A DNA stretch of 64,000 nucleotides from Pseudoselenomonas ruminantium (GCF_900113715.1 NZ_FOQK01000009.1:50711-114710), one strand, 5' to 3'. Shown: positions 35,102 to 43,490, numbered from the stretch's first letter. A program made the numbers and translations. Notes: generated from the letters alone by a model not told the origin.

Positions 35102-35464
35102 TTAACCGGCTGAACCAACGCCTGCAATGCGAGTCATCGGCGGCGTGGCAACCGCATTCTTTTTCATTCCACGTGATCTGGCTTCATCCTGCACACTGGC
35201 CGTAAGGTCGCCAACTCTTTGGTTGTAATAGCGCATTTGCGTCTGCCCGCAATCAAGGTTCCACTGAATCATTTGTCTGGTCACATCGCCTTTGGCGTAG
35301 TCATAAAACTCGTTCTGGTTGAGGGTGCGATTATATACGACGTAGTACTTTTTGCCATCTACCCAGATGTCCTTGCCGCGCCCGTAGCCGTAATCGAAGC
35401 TGCCCGATACCAGGGAAAGTTCCTTGTCCGTCATGCGGTTGTTGTTCATGAGATTCTTAGCCAT
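35102..35464 (-). CDS. Small peptide with bacteriocin-type leader
   Basis: The 120-residue protein starts MAKNLMNNNRMTDKELSLVS and then GS, a double-glycine-type leader ending near residue 22. The rest is Tyr/Asn/Gln-rich (FDYGYGRG, KKYYVVYNRTLNQNEFYDY) with one cysteine. GAGGAGG lies before the ATG. It shares a promoter pattern with the Nif11 peptide and is followed by a terminator before the maturase gene. It may be a second secreted peptide or an accessory protein of the same system. No family is recognised with certainty. Confidence 0.6.
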   Translation of the reverse strand: MAKNLMNNNRMTDKELSLVSGSFDYGYGRGKDIWVDGKKYYVVYNRTLNQNEFYDYAKGDVTRQMIQWNLDCGQTQMRYYNQRVGDLTASVQDEARSRGMKKNAVATPPMTRIAGVGSAG

Positions 35465-35515
35465 TTTATTTTCCTCCTCACATCTTTGGGTTTGTTGTCT
35501 TGCTTTCTGTTCTTT

Positions 35516-35541
35516 ATATCCTCGGATGCGAAAAGTGTTTA
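35516..35541 (-). promoter_or_regulatory. Sigma-28-like promoter of the second peptide gene
   Basis: On the minus strand TAAA (35541-35538), 14 nt, then GAGGATAT (35523-35516), close to TAAA-N15-GCCGATAT. The surrounding TAAACACTTTT and ATATAAAGAACAGAAAG match the site upstream of the Nif11 gene. Confidence 0.5.
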
Positions 35542-35590
35542 GGAGTGATAGAAAAATATTCGTTCCGCTGTGAAAAGGAAGGCAAGCTTA

Positions 35591-36508
35591 TCATGGGAGC
35601 TGGGCCAGAGACGTATACCAGTCCTGCATAACGGCAAGTGCTTCGGCATGTTCTTCGCGCGGGATAGCCTGGTAGAGCGTCTTTTCGCCATCCGGGCGGC
35701 TTTCAAGGACATAGGTGCTGCCGTCGCGTTGAAAGAAAGCCAGGGAGACTTTTTCGCCGGGCAGGGTAAGGGTTACCAGCTCGCCTTGTGGTGCTTTTTT
35801 GTCGGGGACGGTTTCAAAGGTATTGCCGTAGAGCAGCATATTGACGAAGGAGGCAGCCTGGAGACGATTGCCAGTGCGCGGGTTCTGGTCATTTTGGGCT
35901 AAAGTATATTTTGTTGCGGGTTTGTAGCTGATACGGGCGAGATGAATGCCGATCGGACTGTTGTCGGCGGTTAAGGCAATCAGGCCGTTATCGGCGATGA
36001 AATGCTGAGGTACATCGTTATGGGCCCAGGCACAGAGCTTGCTCCATGTTTCTTGATCCTGCCGCATGGCGTCTGCTGACTCCCGCATATAGCGCACATC
36101 CGTAGGATGATAGAAGATAAAATAGCTGCCGGCTTGGTCCTGGGCGAATAATTCCCTGCCAGACATATCTGCGCAAAGCATCTCATGAAGCTCGGTTTCT
36201 GTGACTTTGCCGATGGCAAAAAGCCAGCCTGCGCCATCGTAGGCTGGCATCTCTTTTTTGGCTGCTTCGACGGACGCCCGTTCCGCAACGGAAAAAAGCT
36301 GCTGGCCACTACCTGTTTTTATCAGCAGCAGGTGGTCAAGGTCCCGGGGAATCCGCAGATAGAGACCGGCCTGCTGGTAGATGCAGGTCTTGAGGCTGGC
36401 GGTGGCGCTGGGGGGCGTGGCGGCTTTTTCCATGGCTGTACCACTGCTCCAAGGAATGAGCAGGGAAAATGCTGTGAGCGCCGTTGCTGTCAAGTTCTTG
36501 TAACGCAT
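35591..36508 (-). CDS. Hypothetical exported protein
   Basis: The 305-residue protein has a signal peptide (MRYKNLTATALTAFSLLIPW, cut near GTA-ME) and then a soluble domain with no recognised motif. A pattern of aromatic strands (AGSYFIFYHPTDVRYM, STYVLESRPDGE) suggests a mixed alpha/beta fold. It is probably periplasmic. It lies upstream of the peptide genes on the same strand, 126 bp away, and could belong to that locus, but the promoter in between makes this uncertain. Confidence 0.6.
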   Translation of the reverse strand: MRYKNLTATALTAFSLLIPWSSGTAMEKAATPPSATASLKTCIYQQAGLYLRIPRDLDHLLLIKTGSGQQLFSVAERASVEAAKKEMPAYDGAGWLFAIGKVTETELHEMLCADMSGRELFAQDQAGSYFIFYHPTDVRYMRESADAMRQDQETWSKLCAWAHNDVPQHFIADNGLIALTADNSPIGIHLARISYKPATKYTLAQNDQNPRTGNRLQAASFVNMLLYGNTFETVPDKKAPQGELVTLTLPGEKVSLAFFQRDGSTYVLESRPDGEKTLYQAIPREEHAEALAVMQDWYTSLAQLP

Positions 36509-36614
36509 AAGTATTCTCCTTCCGTTTGTTTCTTTGCTTCTGGCATAGTGCCTGGCGGATATTCTTTACTTCTGGATGTTTTCTGAAATTCCTCTCTGGT
36601 TGGAGCTGGAGCGT

Positions 36615-36664
36615 GAAAAAGAGCCATCAATAAGCTGGATGATCTTGCGCTTATTGATGGCTCT
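36615..36664 (-). terminator. Terminator of the diguanylate cyclase gene
   Basis: A perfect 15-bp stem (36620-36634 with 36650-36664), and on the minus strand a T-run after AGAGCC...GGCTCT. Confidence 0.85.
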
Positions 36665-36670
36665 TGGCGT

Positions 36671-37621
36671 TTATTTGTCGTCGATCGTGACTTTGTTGCG
36701 GCCCTGACGCTTGGACTGGTAGAGGGCGTTGTCGGCACGGGAATAGAGGCTGGTGAAGTTATCGGTGGGCCGGGAGATGGTGCAGCCGATGCTCATGGTG
36801 ACCGGGTGCTGCTGATTCCCGTAGGAGATCTCGCTGGGAATCGTGGAGCGGATGCGTTCGCAGAGTATCTGGGCGTATTCCCGCGAGGGGACGTTGGGGA
36901 GGTAGATGCAGAATTCGTCGCCACCCATGCGGCCGACGATGTCAGTGTGGCGGATGTGCTCGCGGATCACGCGGACGATGCTGCATAAGACCTCGTCGCC
37001 AGCCTGATGGCCAGCCGTGTCGTTGATGGATTTGAAATAGTCGATGTCGAGCATGATGAAGGCGCTCGGCGTCTGGTCCTTGAGGGCGAGGCGGATGAGT
37101 TCGTGGACGGCGCCGCGGTTGTAGACCCCCGTTAGGTGGTCGATGGCTGCCTGGCGTTCGAGCCGCTTCTCGCGCAGCATCTCGGCGGTGACGTCGTAGA
37201 AGAAACCGATGGTATGGTGCACAGCCTGCTTCCTGTCGATGAAGTTGTGCGCGGTCACGCGATAGAAGCAGGTATGGCTGCTGTCGTAAGTAAGGCAGAG
37301 GTTGGCTGTTTCGTCCGGGCTTTGCATGGCCTGCTTGAGGAAGCGGATGCCGACCTGGGCAAAGGGTGTGCTGGCCTGGCTGGCTGCGCTGGAGAAGGGG
37401 TGGATCTTCTCGGGCAGCTGCAGGGCCGTGGCGCAGGCGGCTGAAAGGCGCATGGTATCGTGGATGGGGTCGTAATCGAACACATAGAGCCCCGCTGCCT
37501 CACAAAGCCACTGGAAGTAATCATGCTGTTCGGTGCGCCGCTGGTGTTCCCAGTAAAGCAGGAACGTCAGGGCGAGTATGATAAGTACCAGGAAAAGGGC
37601 AATTTCCATGGATAAGTTCAT
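36671..37621 (-). CDS. Diguanylate cyclase (PAS-GGDEF), membrane anchored
   Basis: The 316-residue protein has one N-terminal membrane helix (about 5-25) and a PAS-like domain (about 35-150). A complete GGDEF domain follows (about 155-316), with active site RMGGDEFCIYLP and an inhibitory RxxD site (RHTD) exactly five residues before GGDEF. It makes c-di-GMP with product feedback. The second in-frame ATG (37621) gives better spacing from AAAGGAA than 37627. It has its own terminator and is probably monocistronic. c-di-GMP could tie to the motility and chemosensory genes in this window. Confidence 0.92.
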   Translation of the reverse strand: MNLSMEIALFLVLIILALTFLLYWEHQRRTEQHDYFQWLCEAAGLYVFDYDPIHDTMRLSAACATALQLPEKIHPFSSAASQASTPFAQVGIRFLKQAMQSPDETANLCLTYDSSHTCFYRVTAHNFIDRKQAVHHTIGFFYDVTAEMLREKRLERQAAIDHLTGVYNRGAVHELIRLALKDQTPSAFIMLDIDYFKSINDTAGHQAGDEVLCSIVRVIREHIRHTDIVGRMGGDEFCIYLPNVPSREYAQILCERIRSTIPSEISYGNQQHPVTMSIGCTISRPTDNFTSLYSRADNALYQSKRQGRNKVTIDDK

Positions 37622-37854
37622 AGTCATCGTTCCTTTGTTGTTTGGATTTGTCGCTGAATTGACACACTTATCTGTGTAATCATCATATCATAGTTGCGAG
37701 TGATAGTAAACGCTGGCCGCGGCGCTGCGGGGGAAAAAGAAAGAAAATGTCAAGACTGTTTATGAAGAATTTCCCGTGGTATACTGTCATAGGTACCGGA
37801 CAAAATAGGACATATGTCCGCTTTGATGCAAATTATGTGTGAAGGAGAATCGTG

Positions 37855-38067
37855 ATGACTGTAGATACACAGGGGAAAGAACTGGCTTGCATTGATAAAC
37901 TGGGAACGATGTGCGCGATGAGCGCGTGGACGGACGACCAGCTGCAGGATGTATTGGATCTCTTGCGTGATTATGGTGCGAGCCGGGAACAGGATGGCTA
38001 TGCTGCCGGTTATGAGGCGGCTCTCAACGACGCTGTGGCTGCGGCGGAACGCACTACAGTCGGCTGA
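37855..38067 (+). CDS. Small hypothetical protein (70 aa)
   Basis: The 70-residue acidic protein has GAAGGAG 7 nt before the ATG. Its body is helical (WTDDQLQDVLDLLRDYGASR) and ends in an Ala-rich helix. It has no signal peptide and no known family. It lies 100 bp upstream of the HU gene but has separate transcription because HU has its own promoter. Confidence 0.6.
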   Translation: MTVDTQGKELACIDKLGTMCAMSAWTDDQLQDVLDLLRDYGASREQDGYAAGYEAALNDAVAAAERTTVG

Positions 38068-38102
38068 TTTTCGATAAATTTGTGCCTGCCGGGCAAAAAT
38101 GA

Positions 38103-38131
38103 TTGACGAATGCAAGATAATTCGTTATAAT
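38103..38131 (+). promoter_or_regulatory. Promoter of the HU gene
   Basis: TTGACG (38103-38108), a 17-bp spacer and TATAAT (38126-38131): near-consensus sigma-A. Confidence 0.9.
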
Positions 38132-38167
38132 ACGTCGTGTTATCAAAGTGAAAGGGGATTACTCACT

Positions 38168-38440
38168 ATGGCAAAAGAAGTACTTAGCAAATCCGCACTG
38201 GTAGATAAAGTTGCAGAGGCTGCTGGCGTATCCAAGAAAGATACGAAAGCTGTTGTCGATGCACTGCTCGAAACGGTAAAGGAGAGCGTTAAAGCTGATG
38301 CTGAGATCCGTCTCATCGGCTTCGGTACGTTCAAGAAAGCTCATCGCAATGCACGTCAGGGCCGTAACCCGCAGACGGGCGCTACGATCGAGATTGCTGC
38401 TAGCGATAGCCTGGCATTCAAATCCAGCGTCAAATACTAA
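38168..38440 (+). CDS. hup: DNA-binding protein HU
   Basis: The 90-residue protein is full length for HU: SKSALVDKVAEAAGVSKKD at the start, GFGTFKKAHRNARQGRNPQT in the DNA-binding arm and LAFKSSVKY at the end. It bends and compacts DNA. Start at 38168 after GAAAGGGG. Strong promoter and terminator: a monocistronic, highly expressed gene. Confidence 0.96.
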   Translation: MAKEVLSKSALVDKVAEAAGVSKKDTKAVVDALLETVKESVKADAEIRLIGFGTFKKAHRNARQGRNPQTGATIEIAASDSLAFKSSVKY

Positions 38441-38475
38441 TCCTTTGCGATTAGCGATACGCGGTTGAGTATCCA

Positions 38476-38513
38476 GAAAGAGCCTGACAGGATTGTCCTG
38501 CCGGGCTCTTTTT
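38476..38513 (+). terminator. Terminator after HU
   Basis: AAAGAGCCTGACAGG, ATTGT, CCTGCCGGGCTCTTTTT: a long imperfect stem with a U-tract. Confidence 0.9.
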
Positions 38514-38529
38514 CGTAGGAGGGGTGACA

Positions 38530-39243
38530 GTGAAGAAATCGCATATCATCCTGGCGGCGGCGATCCTGTATCTGCTCATCATGGTCATCGGCGGCATGGC
38601 GTATTATGCGTACAGCGTCCAGCATGAGCAGCAGCAGGCAAAGATAGAGCAGGAGGCGCAGCAGGAGATCGATGCACGGCGTCAGGCGCGTGAGGCGGCC
38701 GACAAGGCCCGTGAAGCGAAGGACGAAGGGGAGAAGCCGCGTAAGGCTGTTGCAAGGCGTGAGCGGGCGGCTGGCGAGATGTGGGAAGAGACGATCAATG
38801 GTGTGACCTACTATAAGCACCATTGGCCGAAGAAACTGCCGACGGGGGTCTATCTGCGGCCCTTTGTCGCTGCGCAGAATGACCGCTGTGTACTGAAGAA
38901 CGATATCTATTACTACTATTCGATCACCGATGCGGAGCAGACGGCTTGGATCATGGGGGACCGGCTCGACATCTATGCGGGCGGGCAGACGGCAACACTC
39001 GTGCTCGACCCGTCAGAGCTGCGCAAGCATATGTCTTCCGACGCGTCCTGGCTGTCGGAGAATTATGTGATGAATGCCGATGCGGCGACGCTGGCAGCCT
39101 TCCGCCAGATCATCGCTGCGGGGGCGGCGACCCTCGTGTATTACAAGGAGGGGGGAAAGTCGCGCCGCCATGATATGAGTGCCCAGGAAATCCAGAATAT
39201 CCGCGAGATGGTGGAGCTCTATGATGCGCTGCGCCAGGAGTGA
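38530..39243 (+). CDS. Hypothetical membrane-anchored protein
   Basis: The 237-residue protein has an N-terminal membrane helix (about 5-27) and a strongly charged coiled coil (about 33-75, rich in E, K, R, Q). A soluble C-terminal domain (about 85-237) contains the phrase NGVTYYKHHWPKKLPTGVYL. It is probably anchored in the inner membrane with the domain outside. The GTG at 38530 has GGAGG 7 nt upstream. No family is recognised. Confidence 0.6.
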   Translation: MKKSHIILAAAILYLLIMVIGGMAYYAYSVQHEQQQAKIEQEAQQEIDARRQAREAADKAREAKDEGEKPRKAVARRERAAGEMWEETINGVTYYKHHWPKKLPTGVYLRPFVAAQNDRCVLKNDIYYYYSITDAEQTAWIMGDRLDIYAGGQTATLVLDPSELRKHMSSDASWLSENYVMNADAATLAAFRQIIAAGAATLVYYKEGGKSRRHDMSAQEIQNIREMVELYDALRQE

Positions 39244-39268
39244 TGTGGCCATTTTAATGGACGATTAA

Positions 39269-39297
39269 TTGACAGATGGCGCGAAAACGATTACGCT
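39269..39297 (+). promoter_or_regulatory. Promoter of the outer-membrane protein gene
   Basis: TTGACA (39269-39274), a 17-bp spacer, then TACGCT (39292-39297). Confidence 0.6.
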
Positions 39298-39339
39298 AGT
39301 ACTTGGTATTTCTCAGGTATTCCAGAAAGGAGTTTTTCC

Positions 39340-39840
39340 ATGCGAAAAACAGCATTGTTGACGCTGGGTGCATTGCTGGCGGCTTCGTCGGCGGTCATGG
39401 CTGCACCGGTCAATCAGATGGCCGCAAATGAGACGGCAATTGGGGTGGGGACGAACGAGTCCTACCTTGAACATAAGGTGAGCGGCAAGGCTACGGTTGG
39501 CGCGCAGCTGGCCCGCCGCGACCAGTATGGTGACCAGAAGGACCTCTACCTGCAGTATGATGTCGTGGGCTCCCAGGTCAAGCTCATCGGCGGCTACCGC
39601 TGGGATCTGCCGGGCGATAAGAACCAGCTCTTTGGCGGCGTAGCAGTCAGCACGCCGAGGGTCATGGGCTTTGATGCCTATGCGTCCTATGTCGCTGGCA
39701 AAGACTTCAACGAGGTGTCGGTCGGTGTCAACAAGAACCTGCTGCTCAACGTTGACCTCAACATCAACTATCACAACTTCAAGCCGGAGAACGGCAAACG
39801 TGAAAACGGCGTTGGCGCCGGCGTGACGGTCAAGTTCTGA
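39340..39840 (+). CDS. Small outer-membrane beta-barrel-like protein
   Basis: The 166-residue protein has a signal peptide (RKTALLTLGALLAASSAVMA-A) and a mature part of alternating hydrophobic/polar strands separated by short turns. It ends in TVKF, a C-terminal Phe as in outer-membrane barrels. Eight short strands are plausible. This fits a diderm Negativicute. AGAAAGGAG precedes the ATG. It has its own promoter and terminator. No specific function can be given. Confidence 0.75.
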   Translation: MRKTALLTLGALLAASSAVMAAPVNQMAANETAIGVGTNESYLEHKVSGKATVGAQLARRDQYGDQKDLYLQYDVVGSQVKLIGGYRWDLPGDKNQLFGGVAVSTPRVMGFDAYASYVAGKDFNEVSVGVNKNLLLNVDLNINYHNFKPENGKRENGVGAGVTVKF

Positions 39841-39860
39841 TCGCTTTCCTGTGCCAACAA

Positions 39861-39896
39861 AAAAACTCCGTCGGGAATATCCCGGACGGAGTTTTT
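39861..39896. terminator. Bidirectional terminator
   Basis: AAACTCCGTCGGGA, ATA, TCCCGGACGGAGTTTTTG lies between the convergent barrel-protein and phosphoribosyltransferase genes. Confidence 0.85.
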
Positions 39897-39908
39897 GTTT
39901 GGCTGGAT

Positions 39909-40463
39909 TCAGTCCTGTGCGTCGAACAGCGGCAGCGGCTCGAGGAAGATGATGTCATCGCGCTTGGAGGCATCGCCCTCAGCCAGTACGCAGGCTTCGC
40001 CGACGACCTTGCCGCCTGCTTTTTCGGTCAACTCGCGCAGCGCCTTCATGGAGCCGCCCGTGCTGATGACGTCGTCGAGCAGCAGCACGTTCTTGCCCTT
40101 GATGCGGTCGACATCGACGCCGTCGAGGCAAAGGTTCTGGACGCCTTTCGTGGTGATGGAGATATCCTCGACCCAAATGGCGTTCTCCATGTAAGCCTTG
40201 ACGGATTTGCGGGCTACGATGTAGCGCGGCATGCCAAGCTCGCGGGCCAGATCGGCAGCGAGGGGAATGCCCTTCGTCTCAGCGGTCAGGATGATGTCGG
40301 TATCTGCCGGGATCTTCTTGGCCAGCTCTTTGGCGCAGGCCAGCGTCAGATCCGGATCGCCCAGCATGATGAAGCCGGCGATGGCCAGTTTATCCGTGAC
40401 GTTCAGGATCGGCAGGGAGCGCGTGCAGCCTGCAACAGTCAATTCATAAAATCTATCAGCCAT
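39909..40463 (-). CDS. Purine-type phosphoribosyltransferase
   Basis: The 184-residue protein has the PRTase core: TAETKGIPLAADLARELG, RKSVKAYM, and the PRPP-binding loop VLLLDDVISTGGSMKALREL. It resembles adenine/xanthine-type enzymes, which convert a base and PRPP to a nucleotide, but the base is not resolved. The ATG at 40463 has GAGAGGTG upstream; an earlier in-frame Met is less likely. It is apparently monocistronic. Confidence 0.82.
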   Translation of the reverse strand: MADRFYELTVAGCTRSLPILNVTDKLAIAGFIMLGDPDLTLACAKELAKKIPADTDIILTAETKGIPLAADLARELGMPRYIVARKSVKAYMENAIWVEDISITTKGVQNLCLDGVDVDRIKGKNVLLLDDVISTGGSMKALRELTEKAGGKVVGEACVLAEGDASKRDDIIFLEPLPLFDAQD

Positions 40464-40570
40464 AGTACACCTCTCTCGTTTAGTACCCACCTATTATACT
40501 CTCTTTCCCCGCTGTGTGCAAATGAATATGATAATTCGGTGAAAAGTTGTATAAAATTAGAGTTTATACC

Positions 40571-40599
40571 TTGTACTGGCGCGGGTTTTGTAATAGAAT
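40571..40599 (+). promoter_or_regulatory. Promoter of the lysine/ornithine decarboxylase gene
   Basis: TTGTAC (40571-40576), a 17-bp spacer, TAGAAT (40594-40599). Confidence 0.75.
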
Positions 40600-40664
40600 A
40601 CACCCATGAGACTAAATTTTCTGTTTGGTCTTAAATCTACAAGATAAGGTCGTGTTAATGTGTT

Positions 40665-41846
40665 ATGAAGAGTTTCAGACTCACGGAAAAGGAAATGAAC
40701 AAGATGGCAGAGCGGATTCCGACGCCATTCCTCGTCGCATCGCTGGATAAAGTTGAGGAGAACTACCAGTTCATGCGAAAGCACTTGCCGAGCGCAGGTG
40801 TCTATTACGCGATGAAGGCGAATCCGACGCCGGCCATCCTCAAGCTGCTGGCATCGCTGGGCTCGCATTTCGATGTGGCTTCGGCTGGCGAGATGGAGGC
40901 TCTGGCAGAGCTGGGCATCGATGGCTCGCGGATGATTTACGCCAATCCTGTAAAGGATGTGCGTGGCCTGCAGGCGGCTGCTGTCTATGGTGTGCGCCGC
41001 TTCACCTTTGACGACGTGACGGAGATCGGCAAGATGGCCAAATACGTGCCAGGGGCTGATGTGCTGGTGCGCATCCAGGTGCGCAACAACAAGGCGCTGG
41101 TCGATCTCAACACGAAGTTCGGTGCGCCGATGGAGGAGGCCCTCGACCTGCTGGAGCAGGCTGAGAAGGCTGGCCTGCATGCGATGGGCATCTGCTTCCA
41201 TGTCGGCAGCCAGTCGCTGTCGACGGCGGCGTATGAGGAGGCCCTGCTCTTGGTTCGTAACCTTTTCGATGAGGCGGAAGCTCGTGGGATGCACCTTACT
41301 GACCTCGATATAGGCGGCGGCTTCCCTGTGCCTGATGCCGATGGGCTCACGGTGGATCTGGCCGCTATGATGGAGGCCATCAACCGCCAGATTGACCGCC
41401 TGTTCCCGGATACGGCAGTGTGGACGGAGCCGGGGCGCTACATGTGCGGCACGGCGGTCAACCTCGTGACCTCAGTCATCGGCACGAAGGACCGTGGGGG
41501 CACGCCATGGTATATCCTCGACGAGGGCATCTATGGCTGCTTCTCGGGCATCATGTACGACCACTGGACCTATCCGCTCCACTGCTTCGGCAAGGGCGAG
41601 AAGAAACCGTCGGTGTTCGCGGGCCCGAGCTGCGATGGCATCGATGTGCTCTATCGCGACTTTATGGCGCCGCAACTTCATGTCAGCGATAAACTGCTCG
41701 TGACGGAGATGGGCTCCTATACCAGCGTCAGCGCCACGCGCTTCAACGGCTTCTATCTGGCCCCGACGGTCATCTTCGAAGAGCAGCCGGAGTATGCGGC
41801 GCGCCAGAGCGCGAGCCGTGACGATGATGCCGAGGCTGCGGTCTGA
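40665..41846 (+). CDS. ldc: Lysine/ornithine decarboxylase (fold-type III)
   Basis: The 393-residue alanine-racemase-fold PLP enzyme has the Schiff-base Lys51 (YYAMKANP), the Gly-rich phosphate loop DIGGGFPVPDA, EPGRYMCGTA, and active-site Cys in GPSCDGIDVLY. Length and sequence closely match, from memory, the Selenomonas ruminantium enzyme, which uses both lysine and ornithine. In that species the cadaverine produced is attached to peptidoglycan and anchors the outer membrane. The start MKSFRLTEKE fits that protein. It has its own promoter, and a small protein gene follows. Confidence 0.9.
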   Translation: MKSFRLTEKEMNKMAERIPTPFLVASLDKVEENYQFMRKHLPSAGVYYAMKANPTPAILKLLASLGSHFDVASAGEMEALAELGIDGSRMIYANPVKDVRGLQAAAVYGVRRFTFDDVTEIGKMAKYVPGADVLVRIQVRNNKALVDLNTKFGAPMEEALDLLEQAEKAGLHAMGICFHVGSQSLSTAAYEEALLLVRNLFDEAEARGMHLTDLDIGGGFPVPDADGLTVDLAAMMEAINRQIDRLFPDTAVWTEPGRYMCGTAVNLVTSVIGTKDRGGTPWYILDEGIYGCFSGIMYDHWTYPLHCFGKGEKKPSVFAGPSCDGIDVLYRDFMAPQLHVSDKLLVTEMGSYTSVSATRFNGFYLAPTVIFEEQPEYAARQSASRDDDAEAAV

Positions 41847-41862
41847 CCTTGACATTTGCCCT

Positions 41863-41874
41863 TTGACCCGTCAA
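41863..41874. repeat. TTGACCCGTCAA palindrome
   Basis: A single copy of the dispersed TTGAC-NN-GTCAR palindrome in the gap between the decarboxylase and the small protein gene. Confidence 0.7.
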
Positions 41875-41910
41875 AATAGTAGCAGCATAGGACGAAAGGA
41901 TGAAGCATAG

Positions 41911-42120
41911 ATGGAAATCGCTGAAATCGAGCATATGCTGCTGCATGCGCTGACGGAAGAATCCGTAGGCGAAAAACTCGATGGCGCCAAATCCCAGCAG
42001 GAAGTGTATGAAGCCTTGAAGACGCTGCCGTACTTCACGCTGACGATGGAGGAGTTCCAGCAGGGAATCCAGGCGCTCAAGAACGAGCAGGCCGAAGTGC
42101 ATGAGCACGAGGCAGAATGA
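41911..42120 (+). CDS. Small hypothetical protein (69 aa), Nif11-like pattern
   Basis: The 69-residue acidic helical protein contains SVGEKLDGAKSQQEVYEALK and then FTLTMEEFQQGI, which vaguely follows the Nif11 leader pattern (L..KL..A.s.eE...l....f.lt.eEf). It has no core or cysteines after it, so it is not a typical precursor. AAAGGATG precedes the ATG. It is located behind the decarboxylase. Function unknown; the Nif11 similarity is weak. Confidence 0.5.
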   Translation: MEIAEIEHMLLHALTEESVGEKLDGAKSQQEVYEALKTLPYFTLTMEEFQQGIQALKNEQAEVHEHEAE

Positions 42121-42127
42121 ATGATAA

Positions 42128-42163
42128 GAAAATCCCCCCGCTAGAGGCTAGCGGGGGGATTTT
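42128..42163. terminator. Strong bidirectional terminator
   Basis: AAATCCCCCCGCTAG, AGG, CTAGCGGGGGGATTTTT between convergent genes. Confidence 0.93.
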
Positions 42164-42174
42164 TATGTCGGGAA

Positions 42175-43473
42175 TCAGAGGTTTTTCTCCGTCAGTACCA
42201 TGTCGATGGCGTTGAGCACGTCGTCGACGTTTTCTTTGGTGATGACAAGGGGCGGCTGGAAGGCCATGACGTTGCGGCCGACGCCGTTCTTGCCGATGAT
42301 GAAGCCGCGATCCTTGAGGGTCTCTAGAACATCGTCAAGGATTTCCGGTGCTTCACTGCCGTCGGCATGGATGAATTCGGCACCGTCCATAAGGCCGAGG
42401 CCGCGGACATCGCCGATGACCGGATGTTTCTTCTGGAGCTCGCGCAGGCCGGCGCGCAGCTGCTCACCGCGCTCCATGGCGTTCTGGGCGAGCTTGTGCT
42501 CCTCGATGTAGTCGAGGACAGCGAGCGCTGCCTCGGAAGAAACCGGGTTGCCGCCAAGTGTCGAGGCTCCTGGGCGCGTATAGGTGTCTGCGACTTTACT
42601 ACTTGCGATAAAGGCCGAAATCGGCGTGCCGTTGCCGAGAGCCTTGGCCATGCACATGATGTCAGGGACGACATCGTAGTTCTCGATGGCAAAGAGCTTG
42701 CCCGTGCGCGCAAAGCCCGTCTGGACCTCGTCGATGATCAGCAGCGTGTTGTACTTCTCGAGGATTTCCTTGACGCGCTGGAAGTAGCCCTTCGGCGGTA
42801 CGACGCAGCCGGCGTTGCCCTGGATCGTCTCGGCGATGAAGGCACCCGGATGGCCCGATGTCGCCGTCTTGATGAGGTCTTCGATGGCGTTGGCGCAGGC
42901 GTAGTCGCATTCCGGGAACTTCTTATTCATCGGGCAGCGGTAGCAGTTCGGGTTCGGGGCAAAGTGGATGCCGCCGACCGGTGTCGGTGCCGTGCGCCAC
43001 ATCGTAAGGCCTGTGACGCTCATGCCGAGCTTCGTGCGGCCGTGCAGGCCTTGGCGCAGGGCGATGATTTCGCTGTTGCCGCTGTAGACTTCAGCGAGCA
43101 GCAGGGCGCCCTCGGTGGCTTCGGAGCCTGTGGAGCAGAAGAAGGATTTCTGCAGGTCACCCGGCGTGACTGCGGCGAGTTTTTCGGCGAGGTTGACGAA
43201 GTTTTCGGTCAGGTAGATGTTGCAGACATGCTGGAGCTTATCGACCTGTGCTTTGATCTTGGCCGTGATTTCGGGATTGCAGTGACCGCAGTTCATGACC
43301 GATACCCCGGCGTACATGTCGAGATATTTCTTGCCGTTGCTGTCCCAGAGGTACTGCATCGAGCCTTTGACCATCTGCTGCGGATTCGAGTAGAAATGCG
43401 CGAGGCACGGCATGATATATTTCTTTTTCTTTTCGATGATGGCCTCAGGGCCAATGTATTTCTGTTCTTCCAT
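42175..43473 (-). CDS. Class III PLP aminotransferase
   Basis: The 432-residue enzyme has the class III signature LIIDEVQTGFARTGKLFA, then DIMCMAKALGNGTPISAF with the PLP Lys, and GGNPVSSEAALAVL. It belongs to the acetylornithine/4-aminobutyrate/alanine-glyoxylate type; the substrate is not resolved. A Cys-rich stretch (NCYRCPMNKKFPECDYAC) is characteristic of a subgroup. It follows the U32 gene on the minus strand, with a hairpin between them. A role in lysine, ornithine or diamine metabolism beside the decarboxylase is possible but unproven. Confidence 0.85.
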   Translation of the reverse strand: MEEQKYIGPEAIIEKKKKYIMPCLAHFYSNPQQMVKGSMQYLWDSNGKKYLDMYAGVSVMNCGHCNPEITAKIKAQVDKLQHVCNIYLTENFVNLAEKLAAVTPGDLQKSFFCSTGSEATEGALLLAEVYSGNSEIIALRQGLHGRTKLGMSVTGLTMWRTAPTPVGGIHFAPNPNCYRCPMNKKFPECDYACANAIEDLIKTATSGHPGAFIAETIQGNAGCVVPPKGYFQRVKEILEKYNTLLIIDEVQTGFARTGKLFAIENYDVVPDIMCMAKALGNGTPISAFIASSKVADTYTRPGASTLGGNPVSSEAALAVLDYIEEHKLAQNAMERGEQLRAGLRELQKKHPVIGDVRGLGLMDGAEFIHADGSEAPEILDDVLETLKDRGFIIGKNGVGRNVMAFQPPLVITKENVDDVLNAIDMVLTEKNL

Positions 43474-43490
43474 TATGCGTATCCTTTCCT

